Positions 20,616 to 29,086 of a stretch of 64,000 nt of DNA are shown in pieces. The position numbers and the translations under genes are program-made. The notes under the pieces were generated by a model. It was not told the origin of the DNA and did no database searches. It worked only from the letters and a program-made list of their open reading frames with translations. This DNA comes from Hymenobacter puniceus (GTDB lineage: Bacteria > Bacteroidota > Bacteroidia > Cytophagales > Hymenobacteraceae): positions 434,001-498,000 of the forward strand of contig NZ_JACSCX010000003.1 of the NCBI RefSeq assembly GCF_014333525.1. The letters are read 5' to 3'. How positions within the stretch are numbered: the first letter of the stretch is position 1; every line of letters starts with the position of its first letter.

Positions 20616-21539
20616 ATGCACTCCCGCAACCCCCACGCCGACCGCTACGATTTTCCGAAGCTGATTGCCGCCAGCCCGGCGCTTACGCCATTCGTCACGG
20701 CCAGCCCCCACGGCGACCAAACCATCGATTTTGCTAACCCGGCCGCGGTGAAAGCCCTCAACCAGGCCCTGCTGAAGCAGTTCTACGGCGTGGCGCTCTG
20801 GGACATTCCGGCCGGCTACCTGTGCCCGCCCATCCCGGGCCGGGCCGACTACCTGCACCACGCCGCCGACCTATTGGGTTCCCTGAATGGCGGCACCGTG
20901 CCGCGCGGCAAACAGGTGCACGTGCTTGATATCGGTATTGGGGCCAACTGCGTGTATCCCATCATCGGTACTCACGACTACGGCTGGCGCTTCGTCGGCT
21001 CTGATATCGATACGGTGGCGCTGAAGTCGGTGAAGATGCTGGTAGCGGCCAACCCTGGCTTGTCTGGCCGGGTGGAAGTGCGCCAGCAAACCCACGCTAA
21101 CTATATCTTCGACGGCATTGTGAAGCCCCGCGAGGAGTTCGACCTGACGGTGTGCAACCCGCCGTTCCATGCTTCGGAGGAAGAGGCGCTGGCCGCCAAC
21201 CAGCGCAAAACCCGCAACCTGGGCCAGCCGCGCACCCCGGAGCCGGTGCTCAACTTTGGTGGCCGCAACACCGAGCTGTGGTATACCGGCGGCGAAGAAG
21301 CCTTTGTGCGCAATCTGGTGGAGCAGAGCGTACCGCTGGGGCCGCGCGTACTATGGTTCAGCACGCTTATTTCCAAGAAGGAAACCCTGCCCAGTATCTA
21401 CCACTTCCTCAAGAAGGCGGGCGCGCTGGAAGTGAAAACCATCGACATGACGCACGGCCAGAAAGCCACCCGCTTCGTGGCCTGGACCTTCCAGACGCCC
21501 GAGCAGCAGCAAGCCTGGGCCGCGCGCCGCTGGAAATGA
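20616..21539 (+). CDS. rlmF: 23S rRNA (adenine(1618)-N(6))-methyltransferase
   Basis: RlmF (YbiN) methylates A1618 of 23S rRNA using S-adenosylmethionine. The 307-residue length fits. N-terminal RNPHADRYDFPKLIAASP and YGVALWDIPAGYLCPPIPGR are family signatures; the SAM-binding loop is VLDIGIGANCVYPIIG (about residue 104), with the acidic FVGSDIDTVAL at the next strand, and the catalytic LTVCNPPFHAS (NPPF at about 180). The gene starts directly after a palindrome and ends by an ATGA overlap with the DUF4279 gene. Confidence 0.96.
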   Translation: MHSRNPHADRYDFPKLIAASPALTPFVTASPHGDQTIDFANPAAVKALNQALLKQFYGVALWDIPAGYLCPPIPGRADYLHHAADLLGSLNGGTVPRGKQVHVLDIGIGANCVYPIIGTHDYGWRFVGSDIDTVALKSVKMLVAANPGLSGRVEVRQQTHANYIFDGIVKPREEFDLTVCNPPFHASEEEALAANQRKTRNLGQPRTPEPVLNFGGRNTELWYTGGEEAFVRNLVEQSVPLGPRVLWFSTLISKKETLPSIYHFLKKAGALEVKTIDMTHGQKATRFVAWTFQTPEQQQAWAARRWK

Positions 21540-21910
21540 AGTGCTATTGGCTACATATTGGCTTCAGTGAGCCCAGCTTCAAAACTTTCAACGTCATCAC
21601 CCAAATTATGGGGGTGAGTCCGGAGCCGTGGAAGCCGAAGCCTTTTAGCGTAAATGAGCCAAGTATATGGTCATATTTGGTTGCCTCGGATGGTGAGGAA
21701 TCTTATTTTGACTTCATCAATGTCTTTCTCGACTTATTGGAGCCGCAGTTTAAGGAGTTACAAAAAATCGGAATCGAAAAAGATTATATCAGTTTTCAGC
21801 TTACTTATATCTACACACTGCAATGCAGCTTGGGATTTAGCGCCCAAGAAATGCTTCGATTGGGGGCAAGTGGAATAGGGCTAGCCATTGACTGTTTTGA
21901 AGAGAAATAA
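21536..21910 (+). CDS. DUF4279-like small protein coupled to rlmF
   Basis: A 124-residue protein beginning MKCYWLHIGFSEPSF. The ATG overlaps the rlmF stop (ATGA), a clear case of translational coupling; a longer open frame further upstream is only the shadow of rlmF. The pattern (strand, then ITQIMGVSPEPWK, WSYLVASDGEE, LLEPQFKELQKIG, and LRLGASGIGLAIDCFEE) matches DUF4279, a family of small proteins often found near polymorphic toxins and thought by some to act as immunity proteins. No toxin is next to it. The gene is clearly more AT-rich than its neighbours, hinting at recent acquisition (inference). It ends just before a bidirectional terminator. Confidence 0.75.
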   Translation: MKCYWLHIGFSEPSFKTFNVITQIMGVSPEPWKPKPFSVNEPSIWSYLVASDGEESYFDFINVFLDLLEPQFKELQKIGIEKDYISFQLTYIYTLQCSLGFSAQEMLRLGASGIGLAIDCFEEK

Positions 21911-21929
21911 AATTTAGAAACATCATTAA

Positions 21930-21966
21930 AAAAGGCGGCACCCAAATTTGGGCGCCGCCTTTTTTA
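21930..21966. terminator. Bidirectional rho-independent terminator
   Basis: Strong hairpin AAAGGCGGCACCCAAATTTG with complementary right arm GGGCGCCGCCTTTTTT, flanked by A and T tracts on either side. It sits between convergent genes (rlmF-DUF4279 rightwards, PLD-like gene leftwards) and should serve both. Confidence 0.92.
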
Positions 21967-21986
21967 ATGAGTTGGAAACAGAGAGA

Positions 21987-24305
21987 CTATTCCACAACCA
22001 CACGGCTCACCTGCGTGGCTTCGGGCGTCACGATCTGCACCATGTAGAGGCCGGCGGGCAGCTGCGAGGCATCCACCGAAACGTCCTGGCCGGCGAGCGT
22101 GCTGGTTTGGTTGAGCACTACGCGGCCGGTGGCATCACGCAGGGTGATGGTGGCGGTGCGGGCCTTGCCGGCCTGCAGGCGCACGGCAAACTGGCCGCGG
22201 GTCGGATTCGGATACACCTGCACGCTGCTTTGCTGCACCGTGGCGTTCTTGTTACTCAGCACTAGGTTGCAGACCTGCACACCGCGGTTTTGCTCCGCAA
22301 TGCGGGCTGCAAACTCCTGGTAGTACTGGTTCACAATGCGCGGCTCGTGCACGATGAGCGTGTTTTCGTCATTTTCAGTGTTGGCCGAGAGGCTCCAGTT
22401 GTGCGAGCCCACAAACACCTGCGGGTCCGACTGCGAAGCGCCGGCATCGATGATGGCGTATTTGTGGTGCATGATGCCGCTGGTGTTTTTCACCATGCCG
22501 CGGGCCCCAATGGCCTGCCGGATCGTGCGCAGCACCAGGCCCGAGTTGGTGGAGCTGGTGTCGTTGTTGAGCACCTCGGTGCAGGAGGCAATGTTGCGCA
22601 GCAGCACCTGGTCGCGGATGGCACGGCCGATGTCGAGCTGGGTGTTGAGCATAGTGGCAATGTGCAGGTCGAAGTCGGCGGTGCGAATGGCGTCGATGAG
22701 ACGGCCGTTCACATTATCCGTCGGCGAAAACCACGACTCCACCAGCTTACCGCCGATGTTGAGGTAGTGCGGGGTGTTGTCGGTTTTGCGTGAGCCGAAC
22801 TTCACGGCGCCCGAAGTAGCGCCGCTGCCGCCCCACATTTCCTCGAACTCCATCTTGTACACGCGGGCCAGGGCCTGGTCCTGAATGACAATGGAGTTGT
22901 TACGGTCGGTGGAAAGCTGCGCCTGGGTCCAGTTGGTGGAGCCAGTCCATACCCACGGCACGTTGGGGTTCATGTTTTCGGCATCAATAATCACAAACTT
23001 GTTGTGCATGATGCCCTGAATGGTACCCGAGCCGGTTTGGGTGCGGGCCAGGCGAGCCACGCCAGCATTCAGGCTGGGTACACTTACGTTGTTGTTATCA
23101 TCTTCATAAATCACGCGCACCCGCACGCCGCGGGCCTGGGCGGCATTTACGGCTGCCAGAATAGTGGGGCTGTTCCAGTTATAGATGGAAATGTCGAGCG
23201 TGGCGGTGGCGCGGTTGATGTAGCGGGCCAGCGTATCGGCAATAGCGCCGCTGGGCAGAAACAGCGCATTGTTGCCGGGCAGCGCCAATGCGTTGTTTAC
23301 TGTGCCGGTGAAGTAGCTGCGCATCTTGCCCGACGACAGCGAAGCCGTAATCATCGGTACCACGCGCGACTCCGACAGGCCAGTGGCGTTGGTGGAGCTG
23401 GCTTTTACGAAATACACCGTAGCAGGCTGCAAACCCGCAATGGCCAAACTGTGGCTGGTGGTGCTGGCGGCGCTGGTTACGGCCGTGAAGGGGCCAGTGG
23501 CGCTGGTAGCGTATTCCAACCTGGTGTTGCCGGCGTTCTGGGTTACAAAGTTCACCGTGAAGCCCGACGTGCTGATGTTGGTCGGGAAGGGTGTGTTTAA
23601 CACGTTGGGCGTGTTGCCCTGGCGAAAGTCTTCGTAGAGGCGAGGCAGCAGCTGATAGCCGGGGCCGGTAGGGCCGGGCGCCGTCGTCGTGAACTGGCTC
23701 ATGATGCCCACAGCATCAAACGTGCCGCTTGGGGAAGGCTTACCGATGAGGCCGGCCGGGCCGGTAGAAGCCGCATTCACGTACAGCACCGTGGCGGCGT
23801 TGTTGTTGATGCGGAACGTGGTGCTGCTGAACGAAGTAACAGGGGCGCCGGTAGCTGTGTTGATGGACGTGGCACCCGTAAGCTGCACCAGGCGGCCTTC
23901 GTACTGCTCGGCGTAGGCGGCCGTGAAGCTGCCCGCCGGAAACTGTACCGGCGCCGGCAGCGGCCGGTTGCCGGCCAGCACCGTCAGCGACGAAACCGGG
24001 TCCAGCTCCAGCAAACCGCGGAAGTCCTTGAGCGTACCCGTCACGATGATGGAGTCGCCGGGCACAATGCCGGTGGTGAGCGTAGTGGAGTACACGCCGA
24101 TGCCGGCCGTACCGTCCTGGATGTAGCGGATGGCGCCCAGTTCGGGCCCGTTCGTGACGATGCCGCGCACCGTGACGGTGGCGCCGGACGTGTTGAAGGC
24201 AGGAGCCTGCGCCCTGGCTGCCGCAACCGTTATGGCAGTTTGGGCCTGTGCTGGCCGGAAAGCAGCCATGCTACAGAGCAAAGCCAGCAGAGTAAATTTC
24301 TTCAT
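21987..24305 (-). CDS. Secreted phospholipase D-like protein with T9SS sorting domain
   Basis: A 772-residue exported enzyme. From the start at 24305: signal peptide (MKKFTLLALLCSMAAFRPAQA), an OB-fold domain (about residues 40-230; VTVRGIVTNGPELGAIRY, GDSIIVTGTLKDFRGLLEL), a fibronectin type III domain (about 235-320), two phospholipase D motifs (H434-K436-D441 in MHNKFVIID; H613-K615-D620 in MHHKYAIID, each followed by a GSTNWT/GSHNWS segment), and a C-terminal T9SS type A domain (QVYPNPTRGQFAVRL to the end). Two HKD motifs in one chain suggest a nuclease or phosphodiesterase; OB-fold plus HKD favours DNA as substrate (inference). It is adjacent to a shorter paralogue. Confidence 0.9.
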   Translation of the reverse strand: MKKFTLLALLCSMAAFRPAQAQTAITVAAARAQAPAFNTSGATVTVRGIVTNGPELGAIRYIQDGTAGIGVYSTTLTTGIVPGDSIIVTGTLKDFRGLLELDPVSSLTVLAGNRPLPAPVQFPAGSFTAAYAEQYEGRLVQLTGATSINTATGAPVTSFSSTTFRINNNAATVLYVNAASTGPAGLIGKPSPSGTFDAVGIMSQFTTTAPGPTGPGYQLLPRLYEDFRQGNTPNVLNTPFPTNISTSGFTVNFVTQNAGNTRLEYATSATGPFTAVTSAASTTSHSLAIAGLQPATVYFVKASSTNATGLSESRVVPMITASLSSGKMRSYFTGTVNNALALPGNNALFLPSGAIADTLARYINRATATLDISIYNWNSPTILAAVNAAQARGVRVRVIYEDDNNNVSVPSLNAGVARLARTQTGSGTIQGIMHNKFVIIDAENMNPNVPWVWTGSTNWTQAQLSTDRNNSIVIQDQALARVYKMEFEEMWGGSGATSGAVKFGSRKTDNTPHYLNIGGKLVESWFSPTDNVNGRLIDAIRTADFDLHIATMLNTQLDIGRAIRDQVLLRNIASCTEVLNNDTSSTNSGLVLRTIRQAIGARGMVKNTSGIMHHKYAIIDAGASQSDPQVFVGSHNWSLSANTENDENTLIVHEPRIVNQYYQEFAARIAEQNRGVQVCNLVLSNKNATVQQSSVQVYPNPTRGQFAVRLQAGKARTATITLRDATGRVVLNQTSTLAGQDVSVDASQLPAGLYMVQIVTPEATQVSRVVVE

Positions 24306-24637
24306 GCAGAGAAAAGAAAAGGAAAGGCGGAGTGTACAAAATGAAAGCGGCTGCAAATATCCTGATTTTCAGTCGGAATACCGCCCAATGGTGTGCCAAT
24401 GCCCGCAACTTGCTGCTGCTGTTGCCGCCACTTGGCCGGGCCGCTTTTGGCAGCAATAAGAATAACCAGAAATGGTTGGAAAAGGCCACAGAGTTCGGGG
24501 CTCTTTCTTCCATAGGCAGCAGGAGCACAGTGCTACCCTGCCGGTTAGATGCGGCCGGCTGCCCATACATCTGGTGCCGGCTAGGTGCTACCGGCGCAGA
24601 TAGGCTGCTGGCAGCAAGTGATTCAGGCGTGATAAGC
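24306..24637. other. Intergenic stretch with no recognised feature
   Basis: About 330 bases between two leftward genes. It should hold the promoter of the PLD-like gene. A frame of about 150 codons spans it on the minus strand, but its composition and lack of any family resemblance make it a chance frame. I see no hairpin or repeat. Confidence 0.5.
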
Positions 24638-25657
24638 TTAGTTTTTAGGAGCTTGTGCTTTCTCAAGTGGTTCGCCGGCGCTGGCGGCGCTGCGGCGGCG
24701 CGAGTCGGTGGCAATCAGCACGACTGCACTCAGCGAGTTGCCGGCGGCGTTGGTAGATGACGCCCGTACATGGTAAGTGGTGCCGGGCCGTAGGTTGGTG
24801 AGCGTAATAACGTGCGTGGTCGTGAGGGCCGCATTGGTCACCACCGAGCTTAGCTCGCCGTCGCGCCCAAAGTCGATGCGGGTATCACCGGGGTTGAGGG
24901 TGGTAAACTGTAGCTTCACGGTTTGCGGGCTGGTTTCAAGGGCCACGGGCACGCCCACCACCACTGGCTTGCCGTGGCCTACTTCCAGGTCGGCGTAGGT
25001 GCGGGGCAGTAGCTGGTAGGAGCCATGGCCATTGGGAGCATACTGCCCCATCAGCCCGATTACCGTAAACTCGCCGGTTGGTGCCGGGGCACCCACCAGG
25101 CCCTGCGTGCCACCCGAAGCGGCCGGCACACGCAGCACTGCGCCGCGCTGCCCACCCAGCAGATAGCTGGTGCTGCCGGCCAGCACGCGCACTGCCACGC
25201 CGTTCATCGATGTCAGGAAGGGTACGCCGGTGATGCGCACCAGCCGGCTCTCAAATGCCTCTTCGTACACGCTGGCCAGATCGGCAAAGGCCACCTCATG
25301 CAAGGGCAGCGGGCGGCGCTGGGCCAGCCGCCGGGCCCGCGTGATGGTGGTAAGCTCCAGCAGGCCGTTGTAGTTTTTGAGCGTGCCCTGCAGCTCCACA
25401 CTATCACCCGGCTGCAGCGCCACGAAGGCCGGCGCCGTGGAGTAAGCCGCCAGTCCGGCTGTCTGGTCGAGAAGGTAGCGTACTCCGCCCAGCTCAGGGC
25501 CGTTGGCAACAACACCGCGCACCGTGAGCACCGAGCCCAGACTAGCGCGCCGCGCCTGGCCCAGCCGGAGCAGCGGCGCTGTCTGGCCCAGGCCTGGCAG
25601 GGAGATGTGCAGAAAGAAGTACAGGCAACAGAATAGCGCAGATAAGCGGGGCGGCAT
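24638..25657 (-). CDS. OB-fold / fibronectin type III protein, truncated paralogue of the PLD-like protein
   Basis: A 339-residue exported protein. It has a signal peptide (MPPRLSALFCCLYFFLHISLPGLG, start at 25657), an OB-fold domain (SVLTVRGVVANGPELGGVRY, GDSVELQGTLKNYNGLLEL) and a fibronectin type III domain (LTNLRPGTTYHVRASSTNAAG). Both align clearly with residues 40-320 of the adjacent PLD-like protein, but the two HKD motifs and the T9SS C-terminal domain are absent; the protein ends RRRSAASAGEPLEKAQAPKN. It is not a simple frameshift relic, since it ends in a natural-looking tail. It may bind nucleic acid or glycan, or act with its paralogue (inference). Confidence 0.85.
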   Translation of the reverse strand: MPPRLSALFCCLYFFLHISLPGLGQTAPLLRLGQARRASLGSVLTVRGVVANGPELGGVRYLLDQTAGLAAYSTAPAFVALQPGDSVELQGTLKNYNGLLELTTITRARRLAQRRPLPLHEVAFADLASVYEEAFESRLVRITGVPFLTSMNGVAVRVLAGSTSYLLGGQRGAVLRVPAASGGTQGLVGAPAPTGEFTVIGLMGQYAPNGHGSYQLLPRTYADLEVGHGKPVVVGVPVALETSPQTVKLQFTTLNPGDTRIDFGRDGELSSVVTNAALTTTHVITLTNLRPGTTYHVRASSTNAAGNSLSAVVLIATDSRRRSAASAGEPLEKAQAPKN

Positions 25658-25746
25658 GCAGGGGAATGTCGAAACGAAACGCAAAATGCACCCCTATCCG
25701 CAAAGCTGCAAATTCCTGCCTAATGTGGCAATTGATGGCTTTCTGC

Positions 25747-26775
25747 CTACATAATATTCACCTCAGGATGCAGCTCGATGCCAAATTTTTCCCGAACCGA
25801 GGCAATAATTTCATACGCCAGGTCGCGGATATCCTGGCCCTGCGCGCCACCGTGGTTAACGAGTACCAGCGCCTGCCGGTCGTGTACGCCGTGGCCGCCC
25901 CGGCGCAACCCTTTCCAGCCGCATTGCTCAATCAGCCACGCGGCCGGCACCTTCACGCCACCGGGCACCGGGTAGCCCGGCAGCCCCTCGTACTGGCGCT
26001 TGAGGTCGTCGAAACGAGCCTGCGAAATTTCCGGGTTTTTGAAAAACGAGCCGGCGTTGCCGATCTGGGTTGGGTCGGGGAGCTTGCTGCGCCGGATGCT
26101 GCTCACGGCCTCGCTCACCTGGCGCGGCGTGGGCTCGTCGGCCACGCCCATATCCTGCAGCGTGGTCTGAATGTCGCCATAGCGCACGTTGGGCTTGGCG
26201 CGGCGGTGCAGGCGCAGCAGCACACCCGTCACGATAAACTGGTTTTTAAGCGGGCCTTTGAACACGCTTTCACGGTAGCCGAAGCCGCATTCGGCCGCCG
26301 AAAACGTGCGCAGCAGGCCCGTAGCCGTTTCCAGCGCCTCCAACTGCTCGAACGTGTCCTTCAGCTCGGCACCATACGCCCCAATGTTCTGCAGCGGCGC
26401 GGCGCCCACCGTACCCGGAATCAACGATAGATTTTCGATGCCACTTAAGTCCTGGTCGAGGGTGTACTGCACCAGTTCGTGCCAGCTTTCGCCGGCGCCG
26501 GCACGCACGAGGGCGCTGTCGTCGTCCTGCTGCACGATTTCCAAGCCGCGGATTTCGTTTTTGAGCACCACACCATTGAAGTCGCGCGTGAAAAGCAGAT
26601 TGGAGCCGCCACCCAGTATCAGCTTCTCGGCAGCCTGCACTTCGGGCAGTGCCAGCAGAGCACGCAACTCCTCCACTGAACTGAAGCGAGCAAAAAGGCG
26701 TGCCTGCACATCTAGGCCAAACGTGTTGTAGGGGCGAAGCGAAACGTGGTGTTCCAGAACGGGAGCCGGGTTCAT
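25747..26775 (-). CDS. murB: UDP-N-acetylenolpyruvoylglucosamine reductase
   Basis: MurB reduces UDP-GlcNAc-enolpyruvate to UDP-MurNAc with NADPH and bound FAD in peptidoglycan synthesis. It is 342 residues, as in E. coli, and of type I: the FAD-binding segment LILGGGSNLLFTRDF (about 50-65), IPGTVGAAPLQNIGAYGAE (about 122), FGYRESVFKGPLKNQF, the catalytic GNAGSFFKNP (about 240) and the C-terminal LVNHGGAQGQDIRDLA. All catalytic segments are intact. It stands alone, away from the dcw cluster, downstream of the rhodopsin-blh pair on the same strand. Confidence 0.97.
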   Translation of the reverse strand: MNPAPVLEHHVSLRPYNTFGLDVQARLFARFSSVEELRALLALPEVQAAEKLILGGGSNLLFTRDFNGVVLKNEIRGLEIVQQDDDSALVRAGAGESWHELVQYTLDQDLSGIENLSLIPGTVGAAPLQNIGAYGAELKDTFEQLEALETATGLLRTFSAAECGFGYRESVFKGPLKNQFIVTGVLLRLHRRAKPNVRYGDIQTTLQDMGVADEPTPRQVSEAVSSIRRSKLPDPTQIGNAGSFFKNPEISQARFDDLKRQYEGLPGYPVPGGVKVPAAWLIEQCGWKGLRRGGHGVHDRQALVLVNHGGAQGQDIRDLAYEIIASVREKFGIELHPEVNIM

Positions 26776-26942
26776 ACGGGTAGCAATAAGCGGAAAGGGT
26801 TGCCCGGCAAAGGTAACGGGTTGTTGCCGGCTCGCTCACGCCCAACCCAATGCCGCCCGGCTCTCCGGCTCCGAAGGAGCAAGAAACCAGGCGGCATGTC
26901 GTAGAAGCCTGTAGTAGCAGATCAGGCGGCGCAGACCGCCAG

Positions 26943-27968
26943 TCAGGCCACCGGGCGGGTTGCAGCGCGGAGCCACTGGGGCGCATCCATTACCAGCGTC
27001 ACGAGCAGCGCGTGCGGCAACGTCACGATGGAGGCCACCACCAGCGCCAGGCTAAACCAAGCCGATGCATCGGGCAGGCGGCCAGCCAGCATCCAGCCTA
27101 GCCCCAGCAGCGCCACGCAGCTCAGCAGCAGCAAGGGCGCTGCCTGCCGCAGATAAAACCAGAGCTGCGGCAGCAGTGCCCGCCGGGCAGGAACTGAGCT
27201 GCCAGCGTAGCCCAGCCAGCCGGTGAGGCGCAGCACGTGCTGCAGACTGTGCCAGAACACAAAGTACACCACCACCGACCAGCGCGGCGGCAGCAGCAGC
27301 AGCAGCGCGGCCAACACCAGCAATTCCGTAAGCTCGCGGAGCAGAAGGCCCCAGCGGCCGTCCAATGCATACCACAGCCAGAGCAGCCCATGCCCGGCGG
27401 CCACTAACATGCCTAGCCCGCCCGCCACGGCCTGGAAAGTAGACAGAGAAACGGGCCGGGCACCGGTGAAACGCAACAAATCATTCACGATGCTGGCCGT
27501 TTCGGTAGGCCACCAGGCGGCTGGCACCGCAAACAGCAGCATGCCACGTAGCAAGCTGTGGCTTAGCCAGCCCGCCACAGGAATCTGGTTGAGCTCGGGT
27601 GCATCAGCTGAGCCCCAATGCCATATGGTCAGCAGGAAGAACAGAGCCACGGTAGCCGCCGGCCACTGCCACCAGAAAAGGCCCACTACGGCCGCCAGAC
27701 CCAGGTAGCCGGCCAGAAACCGCCCCCAGTAGCGCCAGGTGCGCAACGGGTTGCGGGCCGGTGCCTGCGCCGGCACCACCAGCTGGTCGCAGGCGCCGTG
27801 GGCCACGCCCAGTGCCACCATACCCACGGCCAGCGGCACGCCCAGCACCAGCCCGGCCTGCGCCGGAAATAGTCGCCCCAGCACAATGAACAGCAGCACG
27901 GCCGCGTAGGAGTAGTGGCGCGGGGGCCCGATGGCCGCCGCCGTACCGGCGAGAAAGGAGGAAGGCAT
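26943..27968 (-). CDS. blh: Brp/Blh family beta-carotene 15,15'-dioxygenase
   Basis: Blh enzymes split beta-carotene into two retinal molecules in the membrane. The protein (341 residues from the ATG at 27968; a TTG at 27989 is less likely) has about eight to ten transmembrane segments and the conserved histidines in MVALGVAHGACDQLVV, TIWHWGSAD and FVFWHSLQHVLRL, the iron ligands of this family. It lies 110 bases downstream of the rhodopsin gene on the same strand, the classical pairing by which retinal is made for the pump. No carotenoid synthesis genes (crtEBIY) are in the window, so beta-carotene must come from elsewhere. Confidence 0.93.
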   Translation of the reverse strand: MPSSFLAGTAAAIGPPRHYSYAAVLLFIVLGRLFPAQAGLVLGVPLAVGMVALGVAHGACDQLVVPAQAPARNPLRTWRYWGRFLAGYLGLAAVVGLFWWQWPAATVALFFLLTIWHWGSADAPELNQIPVAGWLSHSLLRGMLLFAVPAAWWPTETASIVNDLLRFTGARPVSLSTFQAVAGGLGMLVAAGHGLLWLWYALDGRWGLLLRELTELLVLAALLLLLPPRWSVVVYFVFWHSLQHVLRLTGWLGYAGSSVPARRALLPQLWFYLRQAAPLLLLSCVALLGLGWMLAGRLPDASAWFSLALVVASIVTLPHALLVTLVMDAPQWLRAATRPVA

Positions 27969-28078
27969 ACGAAGCGGATGGAAAGGCAAACAGGCTGAAT
28001 TGCGCGGCGCCGGGCAACTCAGCCTGCTGGCCGGTGAATTCCAAAAAATGCGGGATTTGCCGGTAAGGCAGGCCGCCG

Positions 28079-28852
28079 CTACACCACCGAAGCGGCGTTG
28101 GCCGGCGCCACTTTCACCGCCGATTCGCTGCGGGCAATGCCGTATACTACCAGGCCAAATCCGATTTTGTTGATGGCGTCGGCAATGTTGTAAAGCAGAT
28201 CGAGGTCGTGAGGACGGAGCAGCCCGGCCCCGTCGGGACCAAGCCAGCCGCCGGGCATAGCCATGTAGCCGATAGGATAGATTGCCCAGCCTACCAGCAC
28301 GAACCAGGCCAGGGCCCGCACGCCTTTCTGCACCGCCACCGAGTTGGAAGCCGCCGCCAGCTGCGCTACTTCACCCATCCAGGCCGAATACAGGATGTAC
28401 ACGTAGCCCACCGTAGACAGGGAGCCCCACAACACCGAGTGGCCCATAGAGCCGTCCGTGAAAGCTTCACCGATGTAGCCAAAAACCAGCATAATGACAG
28501 CCGCCAGAATCAGCTTCCAGAGCAGGGCTGCTTTAGCCCCCGCCGCCCGCACCAGCAGGTAGAACTCCACCACCATCAGCGGCACCGTGAGGGTCCAGTC
28601 GATGTAGCGCAGAGCAATGGGGGTTTCATTGGTTGAGACGTAGTAGTCGCGCATGTAATAGTAATGCACGGCCGCAATGCCCGTAATCAACCCCGAAATC
28701 AGCAGCGAGGTCTTCCATTTGTCGGTTACGGTACTCCGCTCAAGCAGGAAAAAGACAGACGCGGCTGCCATGGCCATGTACCCCGTGAAAAATGTGAAAG
28801 CCACGGGGTCATCAACCGGTATACGCATGACGTCGAGCAACATGGTTCGCAT
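28079..28852 (-). CDS. Proton-pumping microbial rhodopsin (proteorhodopsin-like)
   Basis: A seven-helix retinal protein (257 residues). I take the ATG at 28852 (MRTMLLDVMRIPVDD), since the open frame upstream is AT-rich leader. Helix C reads RYIDWTLTVPLMVVEFYLL: Asp85 (acceptor), Thr89 and Glu96 (donor) form the DTE set of outward proton pumps; Met93 occupies the spectral tuning site (green-type as in flavobacterial proteorhodopsins). His63 in VHYYYMR matches the Asp-partner His of proteorhodopsin. The retinal Schiff base lysine is K229 in DAINKIGFG. It is followed by blh. Together they predict light-driven proton motive force; maximum and antenna use are not readable. Confidence 0.95.
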   Translation of the reverse strand: MRTMLLDVMRIPVDDPVAFTFFTGYMAMAAASVFFLLERSTVTDKWKTSLLISGLITGIAAVHYYYMRDYYVSTNETPIALRYIDWTLTVPLMVVEFYLLVRAAGAKAALLWKLILAAVIMLVFGYIGEAFTDGSMGHSVLWGSLSTVGYVYILYSAWMGEVAQLAAASNSVAVQKGVRALAWFVLVGWAIYPIGYMAMPGGWLGPDGAGLLRPHDLDLLYNIADAINKIGFGLVVYGIARSESAVKVAPANAASVV

Positions 28853-28985
28853 AAGAGTGGGGAAAAAGAGTGAGAAATGAATGCATGTATTAAATAGTAT
28901 AGATGTATAAATGTTTAACTTTAATGGGTAAAAGATTAAACAAATGATAAAAAATGAGTTGGAAGTGCTGCTCACAAAAACCAGA
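28853..28985 (-). promoter_or_regulatory. AT-rich leader/promoter region of the rhodopsin-blh operon
   Basis: About 130 bases, distinctly more AT-rich than the rest of the window, between the rhodopsin start and the terminator of the upstream MFS gene. No perfect TAnnTTTG element is visible, so I give only the region. Confidence 0.4.
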
Positions 28986-29014
28986 ACAGGAGAGGTGAGG
29001 GCAAGGGGCATAAA

Positions 29015-29063
29015 AAAGGCGCGGGGCCATGTCGGACCAAGTCCGACATGGCCCCGCGCCTTT
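29015..29063 (-). terminator. Strong terminator of the MFS transporter gene (23-bp perfect stem)
   Basis: Arms 29015-29037 and 29041-29063 are exact complements (core GGCGCGGGGCCATGTCGGAC) with a 3-base loop. Read on the minus strand the hairpin is followed by TTTTTT, and lies about 20 bases after the transporter stop codon. It insulates the rhodopsin operon from the upstream gene. Confidence 0.9.
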
Positions 29064-29086
29064 CGGGCAGGGAGCAACCAACTGCG

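Noticed and set aside
21152..21910. Start at 21152 for the DUF4279 gene (252 codons)
   Set aside because: The first half is a shadow of rlmF; the ATGA overlap at 21536 marks the natural start.
24271..24714. 147-codon minus-strand frame between the PLD-like gene and its paralogue
   Set aside because: Low complexity, no signal or family, overlaps both gene ends; most likely chance.
26851..26898. GCCGCC...GGCGGC hairpin between murB and blh as terminator
   Set aside because: Only about 7 pairs in the outer stem and no T-tract on either strand.
28853..29077. N-terminal extension of the rhodopsin (75 residues, start 29077)
   Set aside because: It translates the terminator and AT-rich leader; proteorhodopsins start near MRTMLLDV here, giving the usual length.
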